From JBMYTN01 sp049604415 (lineage in GTDB: Bacteria; Pseudomonadota; Alphaproteobacteria; Rhodospirillales; Rhodospirillaceae), in the NCBI GenBank assembly GCA_049604415.1, contig JBMYTN010000025.1, positions 1 through 59,855 on the forward strand: DNA of 59,855 bases. Direction: 5' to 3'. The notes beneath the pieces are model-generated. The model made no database searches and was not told the origin of the DNA. It worked only from the letters and a program-made list of their open reading frames with translations. Of this stretch, positions 53,371 through 59,855 are shown in pieces; within the stretch, counting starts at the first letter, position 1; each line of letters opens with the position of its first letter. Position numbers and translations under genes: made by a program.

Positions 53371-54528
53371 ATGAAACCCCTTTTTCCTCGCCTCCCCGCC
53401 ATTGCCGCCAGCCTCGCGCTGGGCGTTGGTCTGGGCATGGTGGTCAGCACCAGCGGCGGTTTGCCCAAGCCAGCCCAGGCCGCTCCGGCGCTTAGCGCCG
53501 GGCAAAGCCAATCCGGAGCGCTGGAAACGATCTTTAAATCTGGCCATCAGCCCCTGATCCCGGTGTTTGAGCGCGGTGCCCAAGGTGTGTTGACCATTGC
53601 CCCAATGCTGGAGCGGGTGACCCCGGCGGTGGTCAATGTGGCCGTGGCGGGATTGCCCGAAGGCCTGCCGGAGGAATTGGCCGAGCGCCTGGGCGATGAC
53701 CACCCCCTGGTTGGCAGTGCGGGCTCCGGGGTGATCGTTGATGCCGCCAATGGCTATGTGATGACCAATCACCACGTCATTGAAGGAGCGAAGGAAATCA
53801 CCCTGACCCTGAAGGATGGCCGGGTGACCCGCGGACGGCTGATTGGCAGCGATCCGGGCACCGATATTGCGGTCCTGCAAATCAATCTGCCCAATTTGAC
53901 CGCCCTGCCCTTCGCCCGGGCTGACCGGGTTCAGGTTGGCGATCTGGCCATTGCCATCGGCAATCCCTTTGGGTTGGGCCAAGCGGTGTCCATGGGCATC
54001 ATCAGCGGGCTGGGCCGCAGCGGCCTGATCCCCGATGGCTATGAAGATTTCATCCAAACCGATGCGGCAATCAATGTCGGCAATTCCGGCGGCGCGCTGG
54101 TCAATTCCAACGGCCAGCTGGTGGGCATCAACACCGCCATTTTGTCCCGAGGTGGCGGCAATGTGGGCGTCGGTTTTGCCATCCCCACCGACATCGCCCA
54201 GGCGGTGCTGGCCGATCTGGTGACCAGCGGCCAAGTCAATCGCGGTCGGCTTGGAGTCGCCATCCGCACCGTCTCACCCCGCCTGGCGGACAATCTTGGC
54301 CTAGACATTCCCTATGGTGTTCTGGTCGCCGAGGTGTTTCCGGGCACGCCGGCGGAGAGGGCAGGGCTCGCCATTGGCGATGTAATTCTGGCGCTCAACG
54401 GGAGGGATATTGCCGATAGTGCCTCTTTGCGCCGCCAAATCGGGCTTGGCAAGATCGGGGAGTCGGTCACTTTGCGTTTGCTGCGCCGCGGCGAAATGCT
54501 TGACGTCCGGGCTCGAATTGGACAGTAA
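53371..54528 (+). CDS. Do/DegP-like periplasmic serine protease with one PDZ domain
   Basis: A 385-residue trypsin-fold protease of envelope quality control. A signal or anchor segment lies at residues 8-30 (AIAASLALGVGLGMVVS). The catalytic triad is His in VMTNHHVIEG, Asp in GSDPGTDIAVLQ and Ser in INVGNSGGALVN. A single PDZ domain follows (GVLVAEVFPGTPAERAGLAIGDVILALNG), which makes it DegS-like in domain count. The LA-loop region is short. ATG at 53371 is preferred; the frame is open to 53344. Confidence 0.92.
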   Translation: MKPLFPRLPAIAASLALGVGLGMVVSTSGGLPKPAQAAPALSAGQSQSGALETIFKSGHQPLIPVFERGAQGVLTIAPMLERVTPAVVNVAVAGLPEGLPEELAERLGDDHPLVGSAGSGVIVDAANGYVMTNHHVIEGAKEITLTLKDGRVTRGRLIGSDPGTDIAVLQINLPNLTALPFARADRVQVGDLAIAIGNPFGLGQAVSMGIISGLGRSGLIPDGYEDFIQTDAAINVGNSGGALVNSNGQLVGINTAILSRGGGNVGVGFAIPTDIAQAVLADLVTSGQVNRGRLGVAIRTVSPRLADNLGLDIPYGVLVAEVFPGTPAERAGLAIGDVILALNGRDIADSASLRRQIGLGKIGESVTLRLLRRGEMLDVRARIGQ

Positions 54529-54586
54529 AGACTGTGTAGATTCCTAGATCTAACCCGAACCCGCCCCGAGCCCCATCGACAGGCCC

Positions 54587-55153
54587 ATGACAGACAAACA
54601 ATTCGAAGCGCTGGTGAAGGAACTGGATGAGTTCCTGGGGGTCTTGGACCACCGGATAGACTTGTTGCGCCAGGCGGTCAAGGGCCTGCGCAAGGTCAAG
54701 GACAGGATCCCCAGCTTTGTCGATTATGGCCATGTCCGGGAGCTGACTTCGGAATGCTTGGCGTTCTCCATTGTCATTGAGCGGCGGATCGACAAGCTGC
54801 CCGAAGACAAAAAGGACACCGTGGCGATCCGGTTCGACAAGCTGACCGTGGCGATCTGGTCCACCCTGCTGGACGGGGCGCTGAAATTCCTCAAAGCCAT
54901 CTCCGAAGAAGAGCATTTGCCGCTGGGATCCCGAGATGTGTTCCTGATGGAGATCCGCACCCTCTATGACGCCCATAAAACCCTAACCTCGGAGCGCTAT
55001 AGCGGGCTGGTGGATGACCGGGTTTTGCATCGGCGTGATTCTGCGGAGCGGATCCTGAACGAAATCATCGATCGCGCCCCAAGACTGTTGGATTTGACCG
55101 GCTCCGGCCCCGGAGCCCCAGCGCGCCAGCATCCGGCCCGGCAGATAGCATAA
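54587..55153 (+). CDS. Hypothetical helical protein
   Basis: A 188-residue, charged and largely helical protein (FEALVKELDEFLGVLDHRID, LRQAVKGLRKVKDRIP, ERRIDKLPEDKKD) with a Pro/Ala tail. There is no signal or membrane segment. It lies 58 bases after the protease gene in the same direction. I do not recognise the family. Confidence 0.7.
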   Translation: MTDKQFEALVKELDEFLGVLDHRIDLLRQAVKGLRKVKDRIPSFVDYGHVRELTSECLAFSIVIERRIDKLPEDKKDTVAIRFDKLTVAIWSTLLDGALKFLKAISEEEHLPLGSRDVFLMEIRTLYDAHKTLTSERYSGLVDDRVLHRRDSAERILNEIIDRAPRLLDLTGSGPGAPARQHPARQIA

Positions 55154-55275
55154 TCCAGGCCAAGACAGCCCAAACCCGTATTGACCCCTTCAACGATCCT
55201 CTGTCACTTTAGGATCTTGGTCGGTTTTTCCCGCAGGCTTCGTTTTTCTCTGTTTGCCCTGTCTTTGCAGATCCT

Positions 55276-56646
55276 ATGCCCCAAACCAAAGCAAAAACAT
55301 CGCCCCAAGCCAAGGGCCGGACGGGTCTGAAGCCCCGCCTGCAGGAAGGCTATGAGCTGCTGCGGCAATTGCTCGACCTTGCCGGGCAAAAAGAGCTGTC
55401 CCAAAGGCTGTTGGCCCTGCCGGGCATTGACGATGTGCTGAAGGAAGCCCCGGAACTGGCCCCGCAATTGTTGAACATGGCCTGGCATTTGCGCCAAGAC
55501 GGGCGCATGGCGGCATTCTTTATGGCCCAGACGGCGGAACCAAGTGGAGACGCTGGAGAGGCCAAGGCCGCCATTGTCAGTGACAAAACCACCGCCATCG
55601 GTCCCTGTGGCCGCAGCTTTGATCAGGTGGTGCGCGGCCTGTTGAGCTCGGCGGTGAAAATGACCCTGGAACGCCAGGAGCTGGCCTTTTCCCTGCGCGA
55701 GGCCAAACAGGCCCGGGCCGATTGGGAAACCAAGCGCGATACCCAACGGTCCAAGTCCTTGAAGGCCAAATTGGCCGGTGCCTTGAGCAAAGAAAAAGAG
55801 CCGGATTTTTCTCCGGATCGCTATCGGCGTCGGTTTCCGGGCTACGGCCTGCACGAGATCTTAAAGCCGCATCTGACTCGCACGGACCAATTTGCCCTGG
55901 TGCGGGATTTTGGCACCTTGACCACGGCCCAGGTCGAGGCCTTGGGTCCCTTGGTCGGGCGCCTGAACAAACCGGCCCAGATCAAGGCGGTGGCCAAGCT
56001 GGACCATTCGGACATCAATTTGCTCCGGGGCTGCGCTCGGGTGTTTGGCGAGGTCCGGCTGGGCCTGTCCGGCCCCGGGGCCAAATCCCAGGGACGTTCC
56101 GCCGAGGAAGTCGCCAAGGAGGCCGCTGCCCGGGATGCTTTGCAGGCCGCAGAGCAGGTCGCCTTCACCGAAATGGTGGTCGACCATCCGGAATGCCTGG
56201 ACAACCTTTTGACCCTGGGCACCAATGCGGATCGGTTGATCCGGCAAGTCGCCCCGGTATTCGGGACCAAAGTCTGGGCGATTTTGGGCAATCCCAGTGC
56301 CTTGGACAATGTGGTCAATGTGCCCGGCCATTTGATGCCCGCTTTGGGGCCAGTGTCGCAGCATGTCTCCCCAGAGCTGTCCCAAGCCTTTACCCATGTC
56401 ACCAATCCGGAGCTGATCCACGACATTCTCAGCTTCGCCCGGGAAGAATTCGGTGATGACAAACTGGCCGAATTGCTGCTGGACCCCAGCCGCCGTCAGG
56501 TCTGGATCGGCTTGGCCCCGAAATTCAACAACAGCTTCAAATATCAGCGCGATGCGATCAAAAGCGGCTTGGTGAAAAACCACGAAGACCTGAGAACCGT
56601 CTGCATTGGCATTTTTAACGCCCTGCGGCATGGAACAGCGCTCTGA
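55276..56646 (+). CDS. Hypothetical protein, 456 residues
   Basis: A soluble, Leu/Ala/Lys-rich protein with a basic N terminus (TKAKTSPQAKGRTGLKPRLQ) and predominantly helical segments. A recurring shorter pattern of DNLLTLGTNADRLIRQVAP and DNVVNVPGHLMPALGPVSQ hints at internal helical repeats. There is no signal peptide. It lies just upstream of the mtgA frame, which may overlap its stop. Family unknown. Confidence 0.72.
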   Translation: MPQTKAKTSPQAKGRTGLKPRLQEGYELLRQLLDLAGQKELSQRLLALPGIDDVLKEAPELAPQLLNMAWHLRQDGRMAAFFMAQTAEPSGDAGEAKAAIVSDKTTAIGPCGRSFDQVVRGLLSSAVKMTLERQELAFSLREAKQARADWETKRDTQRSKSLKAKLAGALSKEKEPDFSPDRYRRRFPGYGLHEILKPHLTRTDQFALVRDFGTLTTAQVEALGPLVGRLNKPAQIKAVAKLDHSDINLLRGCARVFGEVRLGLSGPGAKSQGRSAEEVAKEAAARDALQAAEQVAFTEMVVDHPECLDNLLTLGTNADRLIRQVAPVFGTKVWAILGNPSALDNVVNVPGHLMPALGPVSQHVSPELSQAFTHVTNPELIHDILSFAREEFGDDKLAELLLDPSRRQVWIGLAPKFNNSFKYQRDAIKSGLVKNHEDLRTVCIGIFNALRHGTAL

Positions 56647-56708
56647 GCCCCTCCGCTCCGTCCACGCCTTCCGCCCTCCAGCGGCTCTGGATCCGGATCC
56701 GACGCCCC

Positions 56709-57374
56709 TTGCTGGTGATCGGTCTGGTGATCCTGTGCGGGCCGATGCTGTTCCTGATGGTCTACCGCTTCCTGCCGGTGCCGATCACGCCGCTGATGGT
56801 TATCCGCATGGTCGAGGGCGAGGGTTTCCACAAACAATGGGTGCCGCTGGAGGAAATCTCGCCGCAGCTGGTCGCCAGTGTCATGGCCTCCGAAGATGCG
56901 CGGTTTTGCCAGCATAGCGGCTTTGACACCATCGAGCTGCGCCACGCCATCGCCCATTGGTGGGGCGGCGGCCGCCTGCGCGGGGCCAGCACCATTTCCA
57001 TGCAGGCGGCCCGCAACCTGCTGCTTTGGACCGGCTGGAGCGTTGACCGCTATCCGCGCAAGCTGCTGGAGGCCTGGATCACCGTGCAGATGGAGCTGGT
57101 CTGGCCTAAGCACCGGATCATGGAAGTCTATTTGAACATTATTGAATGGGGGCCAGGGGTGTATGGGGCTGAAGCGGCTGCCCAGCACCATTACGGCGTG
57201 GCCGCAGCCGCCCTAAGCCGCAGCCAAGCCTCTCGGCTGGCGGTGGTGCTGCCCAACCCCCGACGCTGGGATCCCAAAGCGGGCGGCTCCATTGCCCAAC
57301 GGGCCGCAACGGCCCGGGCCAGGGGGGATCAAGTCGCTTTGGACGACCATCACCGGCCCTGCACAGCCCTTTAA
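56709..57374 (+). CDS. mtgA: Monofunctional biosynthetic peptidoglycan transglycosylase
   Basis: Polymerises lipid II into glycan strands at the inner membrane. One N-terminal membrane span (LLVIGLVILCGPMLFLMVY) is followed by the GT51 domain. The catalytic Glu is in MASEDARFCQHSGFD. The motifs ASTISMQAARNLLLW, RKLLEAWITVQMELVWPKHRIMEVYLN and GVYGAEAAAQHHYG follow. No ATG is available before the membrane span. Initiation is probably TTG at 56709, or an upstream non-ATG codon overlapping the preceding stop, so the start is uncertain by about 20 residues. Confidence 0.92.
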   Translation: MLVIGLVILCGPMLFLMVYRFLPVPITPLMVIRMVEGEGFHKQWVPLEEISPQLVASVMASEDARFCQHSGFDTIELRHAIAHWWGGGRLRGASTISMQAARNLLLWTGWSVDRYPRKLLEAWITVQMELVWPKHRIMEVYLNIIEWGPGVYGAEAAAQHHYGVAAAALSRSQASRLAVVLPNPRRWDPKAGGSIAQRAATARARGDQVALDDHHRPCTAL

Positions 57375-57375
57375 C

Positions 57376-58362
57376 TTAAACTAGGTTCGGCAACACCCGA
57401 TCAGGGGGCTTGTGGCCGTCGGCATAGGTCTTGATGTTGATCAGGACCTTTTCGCCCATATCGACCCGGCCTTCGATGGTCGCCGAGCCCATATGCGGCA
57501 GCAACACCACATTTTCCATGGTCACCAGCTTCGGATTGATCGCCGGTTCATGTTCGAACACGTCCAAACCGGCCCCGGCCAGCTCGCCCTTGGTCAGCAT
57601 CCGCACCAGCGCGTTTTCATCCACAACCTCGCCCCGGGCGGTGTTGACGATATAGGCATGGGGGCGCAGCAGCTTCAAACGCCGGGCCGAGAGCAGGTGG
57701 TAGGTCGCCGGGGTATGCGGGCAATGCACGGAAATGACATCCATCCGGGCCAGCATCTGATCCAGGCTTTCCCAATAGGTCGCCTCCAGCTCGGCCTCCA
57801 CATCCGGGGTGGTCGGGCGCCGGTTGTGGTAATGGATCGTCATGCCAAAGCCTTTGGCCCGCCGGGCCACCGCTTGGCCAATCCGGCCCATGCCGACAAT
57901 GCCCAGACGCTTGCCCCAGATCCGGTGGCCCAGCATATGGGTCGGGCTCCATCCGGCCCAATTGCCGGACCGCACCAGACGCTCACCTTCGGCCAGGCGG
58001 CGCGGCACGGCCAGGATCAGGGCCATGGCCATGTCGGCGGTGTCTTCGCTCAGCACATCGGGGGTGTTGGTCACCATGATGCCGCGCTGATGGGCCGATG
58101 CCACATCCACATGGTCAACACCGGTGCCGAAATTGGCGATCAGGCGGAGATTCTCGCCCGCATTGCTCAAAACCCCTTTGTCGATCCGGTCGGTGACGGT
58201 GGGAACAAGAACATCGGCCTCGGCCACCGCTTCGACCAGCTCTTCCCGGGTGAAGGGGTGGTCATCCAAATTCAGACGGACATTGAACAATTCCATCATC
58301 CGGGTTTCGATCACTTCGGGCAGTTTCCGGGTGACGATGACGAGGGGCTTGGCCTGGGGCAT
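57376..58362 (-). CDS. D-2-hydroxyacid dehydrogenase (glyoxylate/hydroxypyruvate reductase type)
   Basis: A 328-residue NAD(P)-dependent dehydrogenase. The Rossmann loop is GIVGMGRIGQAVARRAKGFGM, followed by HNRRPT, which suggests NADP(H) preference because of the basic residues. The catalytic Arg is in IVNTARGEVVDENALV, the Glu in DVFEHEPAIN and the His in VVLLPHMGSAT. The specific substrate (glyoxylate, hydroxypyruvate or another) is not determined. The ATG at 58362 follows an in-frame TTG. It is convergent with mtgA, with one base between them. Confidence 0.92.
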   Translation of the reverse strand: MPQAKPLVIVTRKLPEVIETRMMELFNVRLNLDDHPFTREELVEAVAEADVLVPTVTDRIDKGVLSNAGENLRLIANFGTGVDHVDVASAHQRGIMVTNTPDVLSEDTADMAMALILAVPRRLAEGERLVRSGNWAGWSPTHMLGHRIWGKRLGIVGMGRIGQAVARRAKGFGMTIHYHNRRPTTPDVEAELEATYWESLDQMLARMDVISVHCPHTPATYHLLSARRLKLLRPHAYIVNTARGEVVDENALVRMLTKGELAGAGLDVFEHEPAINPKLVTMENVVLLPHMGSATIEGRVDMGEKVLINIKTYADGHKPPDRVLPNLV

Positions 58363-58905
58363 CAAGGCGTCTCCGACATGCTGGGACAGGGTTCACCACC
58401 AATCCGTGATGGACCAAAAAAGAAAAACTCCGTCCGCCTTGGGTCACAATGCGGGTCCCAAGACAGGTGGATGGCGTTGGCCAGTATTTTTAGGGCACCC
58501 CCATCCGGTTTGTTGGTTCCCCGCCCTAAAATCAAAGGCCAGGATTGTTGCACCGGGATGGTGGAGCCGGACGGCAGTGACTCCGCTCTGCCGTTCTGGC
58601 CTAGCAAGATGCGATTGCCTTGTCCAGAGACCAACCGGATCGAACCGGGCCCAGCGCTCCCGCTTGGAGGAATATTGCGTTTCAGGCCTGTCCGCCCCAA
58701 ATTTTTAAGGGCCTGAGGCTGGGCAATCGGGGGGACCTTGCGCTGCAGCGGTTCTCCTTGACCCTCGAGTCTGGCCAAGGGTAAATATTTGCGTTCTCTG
58801 TTGTTTTTTGCAGATGTTCGGCTTCGTGCCCAACGGGGTGCGGTTCCGCTATACAGATGTTGAGGTTCCGTACGCCGCCTTGGTCCTTGATCCATACCGT
58901 GAGTC
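58363..58905. other. Intergenic region between divergent genes
   Basis: About 540 bases separating the dehydrogenase and SH3-protein genes, which are divergent. Overlapping frames on both strands here have no family resemblance. The region 58775-58820 is locally AT-rich and may hold the promoter of the SH3 gene. Confidence 0.45.
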
Positions 58906-59661
58906 ATGCCCCGAAGCCCGTTTTCCTACGCAAGATCCTTTCTCTTCGGCCTCGGCGGTCTCGTCGCTGGGTTTGGGCTGGTATGTCACGCCCCAAGCCT
59001 GGCCGTTGCCCAAGATCTTGTTCCCGCACCACCACCCCTAGTCAAACCGGCCGCACCGGCCCTTCCGGAGCAGGCCGAAGACGTCCCGCCGGACCAAACG
59101 CCTACCCCGCCCGCAGCCACGGCGCAACAAGCACCTTCTGAGCCTGGCCCTGCGGCGGCGGAGGCTGCTGGAACGACGGCTGATGCGGATCTGCCGGGAG
59201 AAGGCGGGGCTGGATCGGCGGCGGCCCCCAGCGGGGCTGCGGTGGGGAACGGTTTGCCCTATTTCGCCTCGATCAAGGCCAAGGTGGTCAATATGCGCAG
59301 CGGCCCGGGCAAGCGCTATCCGGTGCGCTTCACCTATACCAAGCAGGGTCTGCCCCTGGAGGTGGTGGCCCGCTATGACAATTGGCGGCAAATCCGTGAC
59401 CCTTCTGGAGAGGTCGGCTGGATTCACAAAAACATGCTGTCCGGGGCGCGGACTTTGATCACCTTGCAGGGCGAGCATTTGTTGTTCCGCGACGGGGAAA
59501 TTGGCGCGGAACCCATCGCCCGCATTGGTGGCGGGGTTATCGGGCGGCTGTTGGTCTGCCCGCCGGAGTCCGCGTTTTGCCAGACCAATATTGGTGGCTT
59601 CCGGGGCTGGCTGCCCCGCAGCGGCTTTTGGGGTCTCTACCCCCAGGAAACCATGGAATAA
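58906..59661 (+). CDS. Exported SH3-domain protein
   Basis: A 251-residue protein with a signal peptide (FLFGLGGLVAGFGLVCHAPSLAVAQ, likely cleaved after AVAQ). A Pro/Ala/Glu-rich linker of about 80 residues follows. The bacterial SH3 region has IKAKVVNMRSGPGKRYPVRFTY, EVVARYDNWRQIRD and GEVGWIHKNMLSG, and a second SH3-like half follows (EPIARIGGGVIGRLLVCPPESAFCQT). Such proteins bind or modify peptidoglycan. It is followed immediately by repeated sequence. Confidence 0.85.
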   Translation: MPRSPFSYARSFLFGLGGLVAGFGLVCHAPSLAVAQDLVPAPPPLVKPAAPALPEQAEDVPPDQTPTPPAATAQQAPSEPGPAAAEAAGTTADADLPGEGGAGSAAAPSGAAVGNGLPYFASIKAKVVNMRSGPGKRYPVRFTYTKQGLPLEVVARYDNWRQIRDPSGEVGWIHKNMLSGARTLITLQGEHLLFRDGEIGAEPIARIGGGVIGRLLVCPPESAFCQTNIGGFRGWLPRSGFWGLYPQETME

Positions 59662-59663
59662 AA

Positions 59664-59718
59664 GCGGGGGTTTGGGGGCGACCCTTTTTCTGCCCTCGCC
59701 GGGCGCCGCTAGCGCGGC
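59664..59718. repeat. 55-bp direct repeat, copy 1
   Basis: An exact 55-base match to 59801-59855. It contains a run of Gs, a CGACCCTTTTTC segment and a GC-rich palindromic end (GCGCCGCTAGCGCGGC). Its core also occurs inverted at 26610-26655. Confidence 0.9.
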
Positions 59719-59742
59719 TTGGCCTCGCCCACAATGGGCTTG

Positions 59743-59761
59743 CCGCTCCCATAGGGAGCGG
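59743..59761. repeat. Hairpin between the two repeat copies
   Basis: A perfect 8-bp stem, CCGCTCCC/GGGAGCGG with loop ATA. It is preceded by a smaller GCCC/GGGC hairpin at 59727-59739. It is probably part of the repeat unit and may serve as a transcription end for the SH3 gene. Confidence 0.5.
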
Positions 59762-59800
59762 AAGATGACTGCGCCGTTCTTTTTTGAAATATCGACTGAT

Positions 59801-59855
59801 GCGGGGGTTTGGGGGCGACCCTTTTTCTGCCCTCGCCGGGCGCCGCTAGCGCGGC
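59801..59855. repeat. 55-bp direct repeat, copy 2 (reaches window end)
   Basis: Identical to 59664-59718. The period between copies is 137 bases, and the repeat may continue past the window. Confidence 0.9.

Noticed and set aside
58362..58907. Minus-strand frame filling the gap upstream of the SH3 gene
   Set aside because: It overlaps the dehydrogenase start region and has no recognisable domain; the composition is that of GC-rich non-coding DNA.

Overview
The window is chromosomal DNA of an alphaproteobacterium, most likely a GC-rich Rhodospirillales-type organism. The evidence is gene order and protein character. On the minus strand it runs mutM - (secreted protein) - enoyl-CoA hydratase - rpsT - dnaA - dnaN - recF - gyrB, with ubiE-ubiB-coaBC diverging on the plus strand. 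This is the alphaproteobacterial dnaA neighbourhood. MucR/Ros and complex I NDUFA9-type proteins also fit that class. No species can be named from sequence alone.

Layout. 0.1-15 kb: replication and housekeeping core (dienelactone-hydrolase-like protein, gyrB, recF, dnaN, dnaA, an AT-richer dnaA upstream region, rpsT, enoyl-CoA hydratase, mutM, ubiE, ubiB). 15-20.4 kb: coenzyme A and sulfur block (coaBC, Rrf2 regulator, cysK, MoeB/ThiF-like E1, DsrE-like and TusA-like sulfur carriers, with a MucR regulator between). 20.8-26.3 kb: an orphan hybrid-sensor-like histidine kinase convergent with a giant secreted RTX metalloprotease.

26.6-43.5 kb: a roughly 17-kb integrative mobilizable element abutting the 3' end of a tRNA-Leu(CAG). 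It carries MobC and an HUH relaxase at its left end. At its right end are a TraG/VirD4-like coupling protein whose membrane part appears to be a separate small gene, three small element proteins and a large serine recombinase whose reading frame runs into the tRNA. No mating-pair apparatus is present, so it is probably mobilized by a helper. Between these ends lies lower-GC cargo: a frameshifted ardA preceded by a large hairpin, a retron (reverse transcriptase, a recognisable msr-msd RNA and a phosphoribosyltransferase-like effector), a strongly structured non-coding block, three unrecognised AT-rich genes, a resolvase, and a HExxH metallopeptidase resembling the Lit exclusion protease convergent with an ankyrin-repeat protein.

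The retron is the best candidate for an exciting system. The a1/a2 inverted repeat, the TTAGC branch motif, two msr hairpins and a long msd hairpin can be read directly in the 180-bp gap between effector and reverse transcriptase. The a1 arm lies in the 3' end of the effector gene, and the a2 arm covers the start codon of the reverse transcriptase.

43.5-59.9 kb: core again (NDUFA9-like protein, uppP, gltD-gltB, GST, Do-type periplasmic protease, two unknowns, mtgA, a D-2-hydroxyacid dehydrogenase, an SH3-domain exported protein). It ends in a 55-bp direct repeat whose core also occurs, inverted, at the left border of the mobile element.
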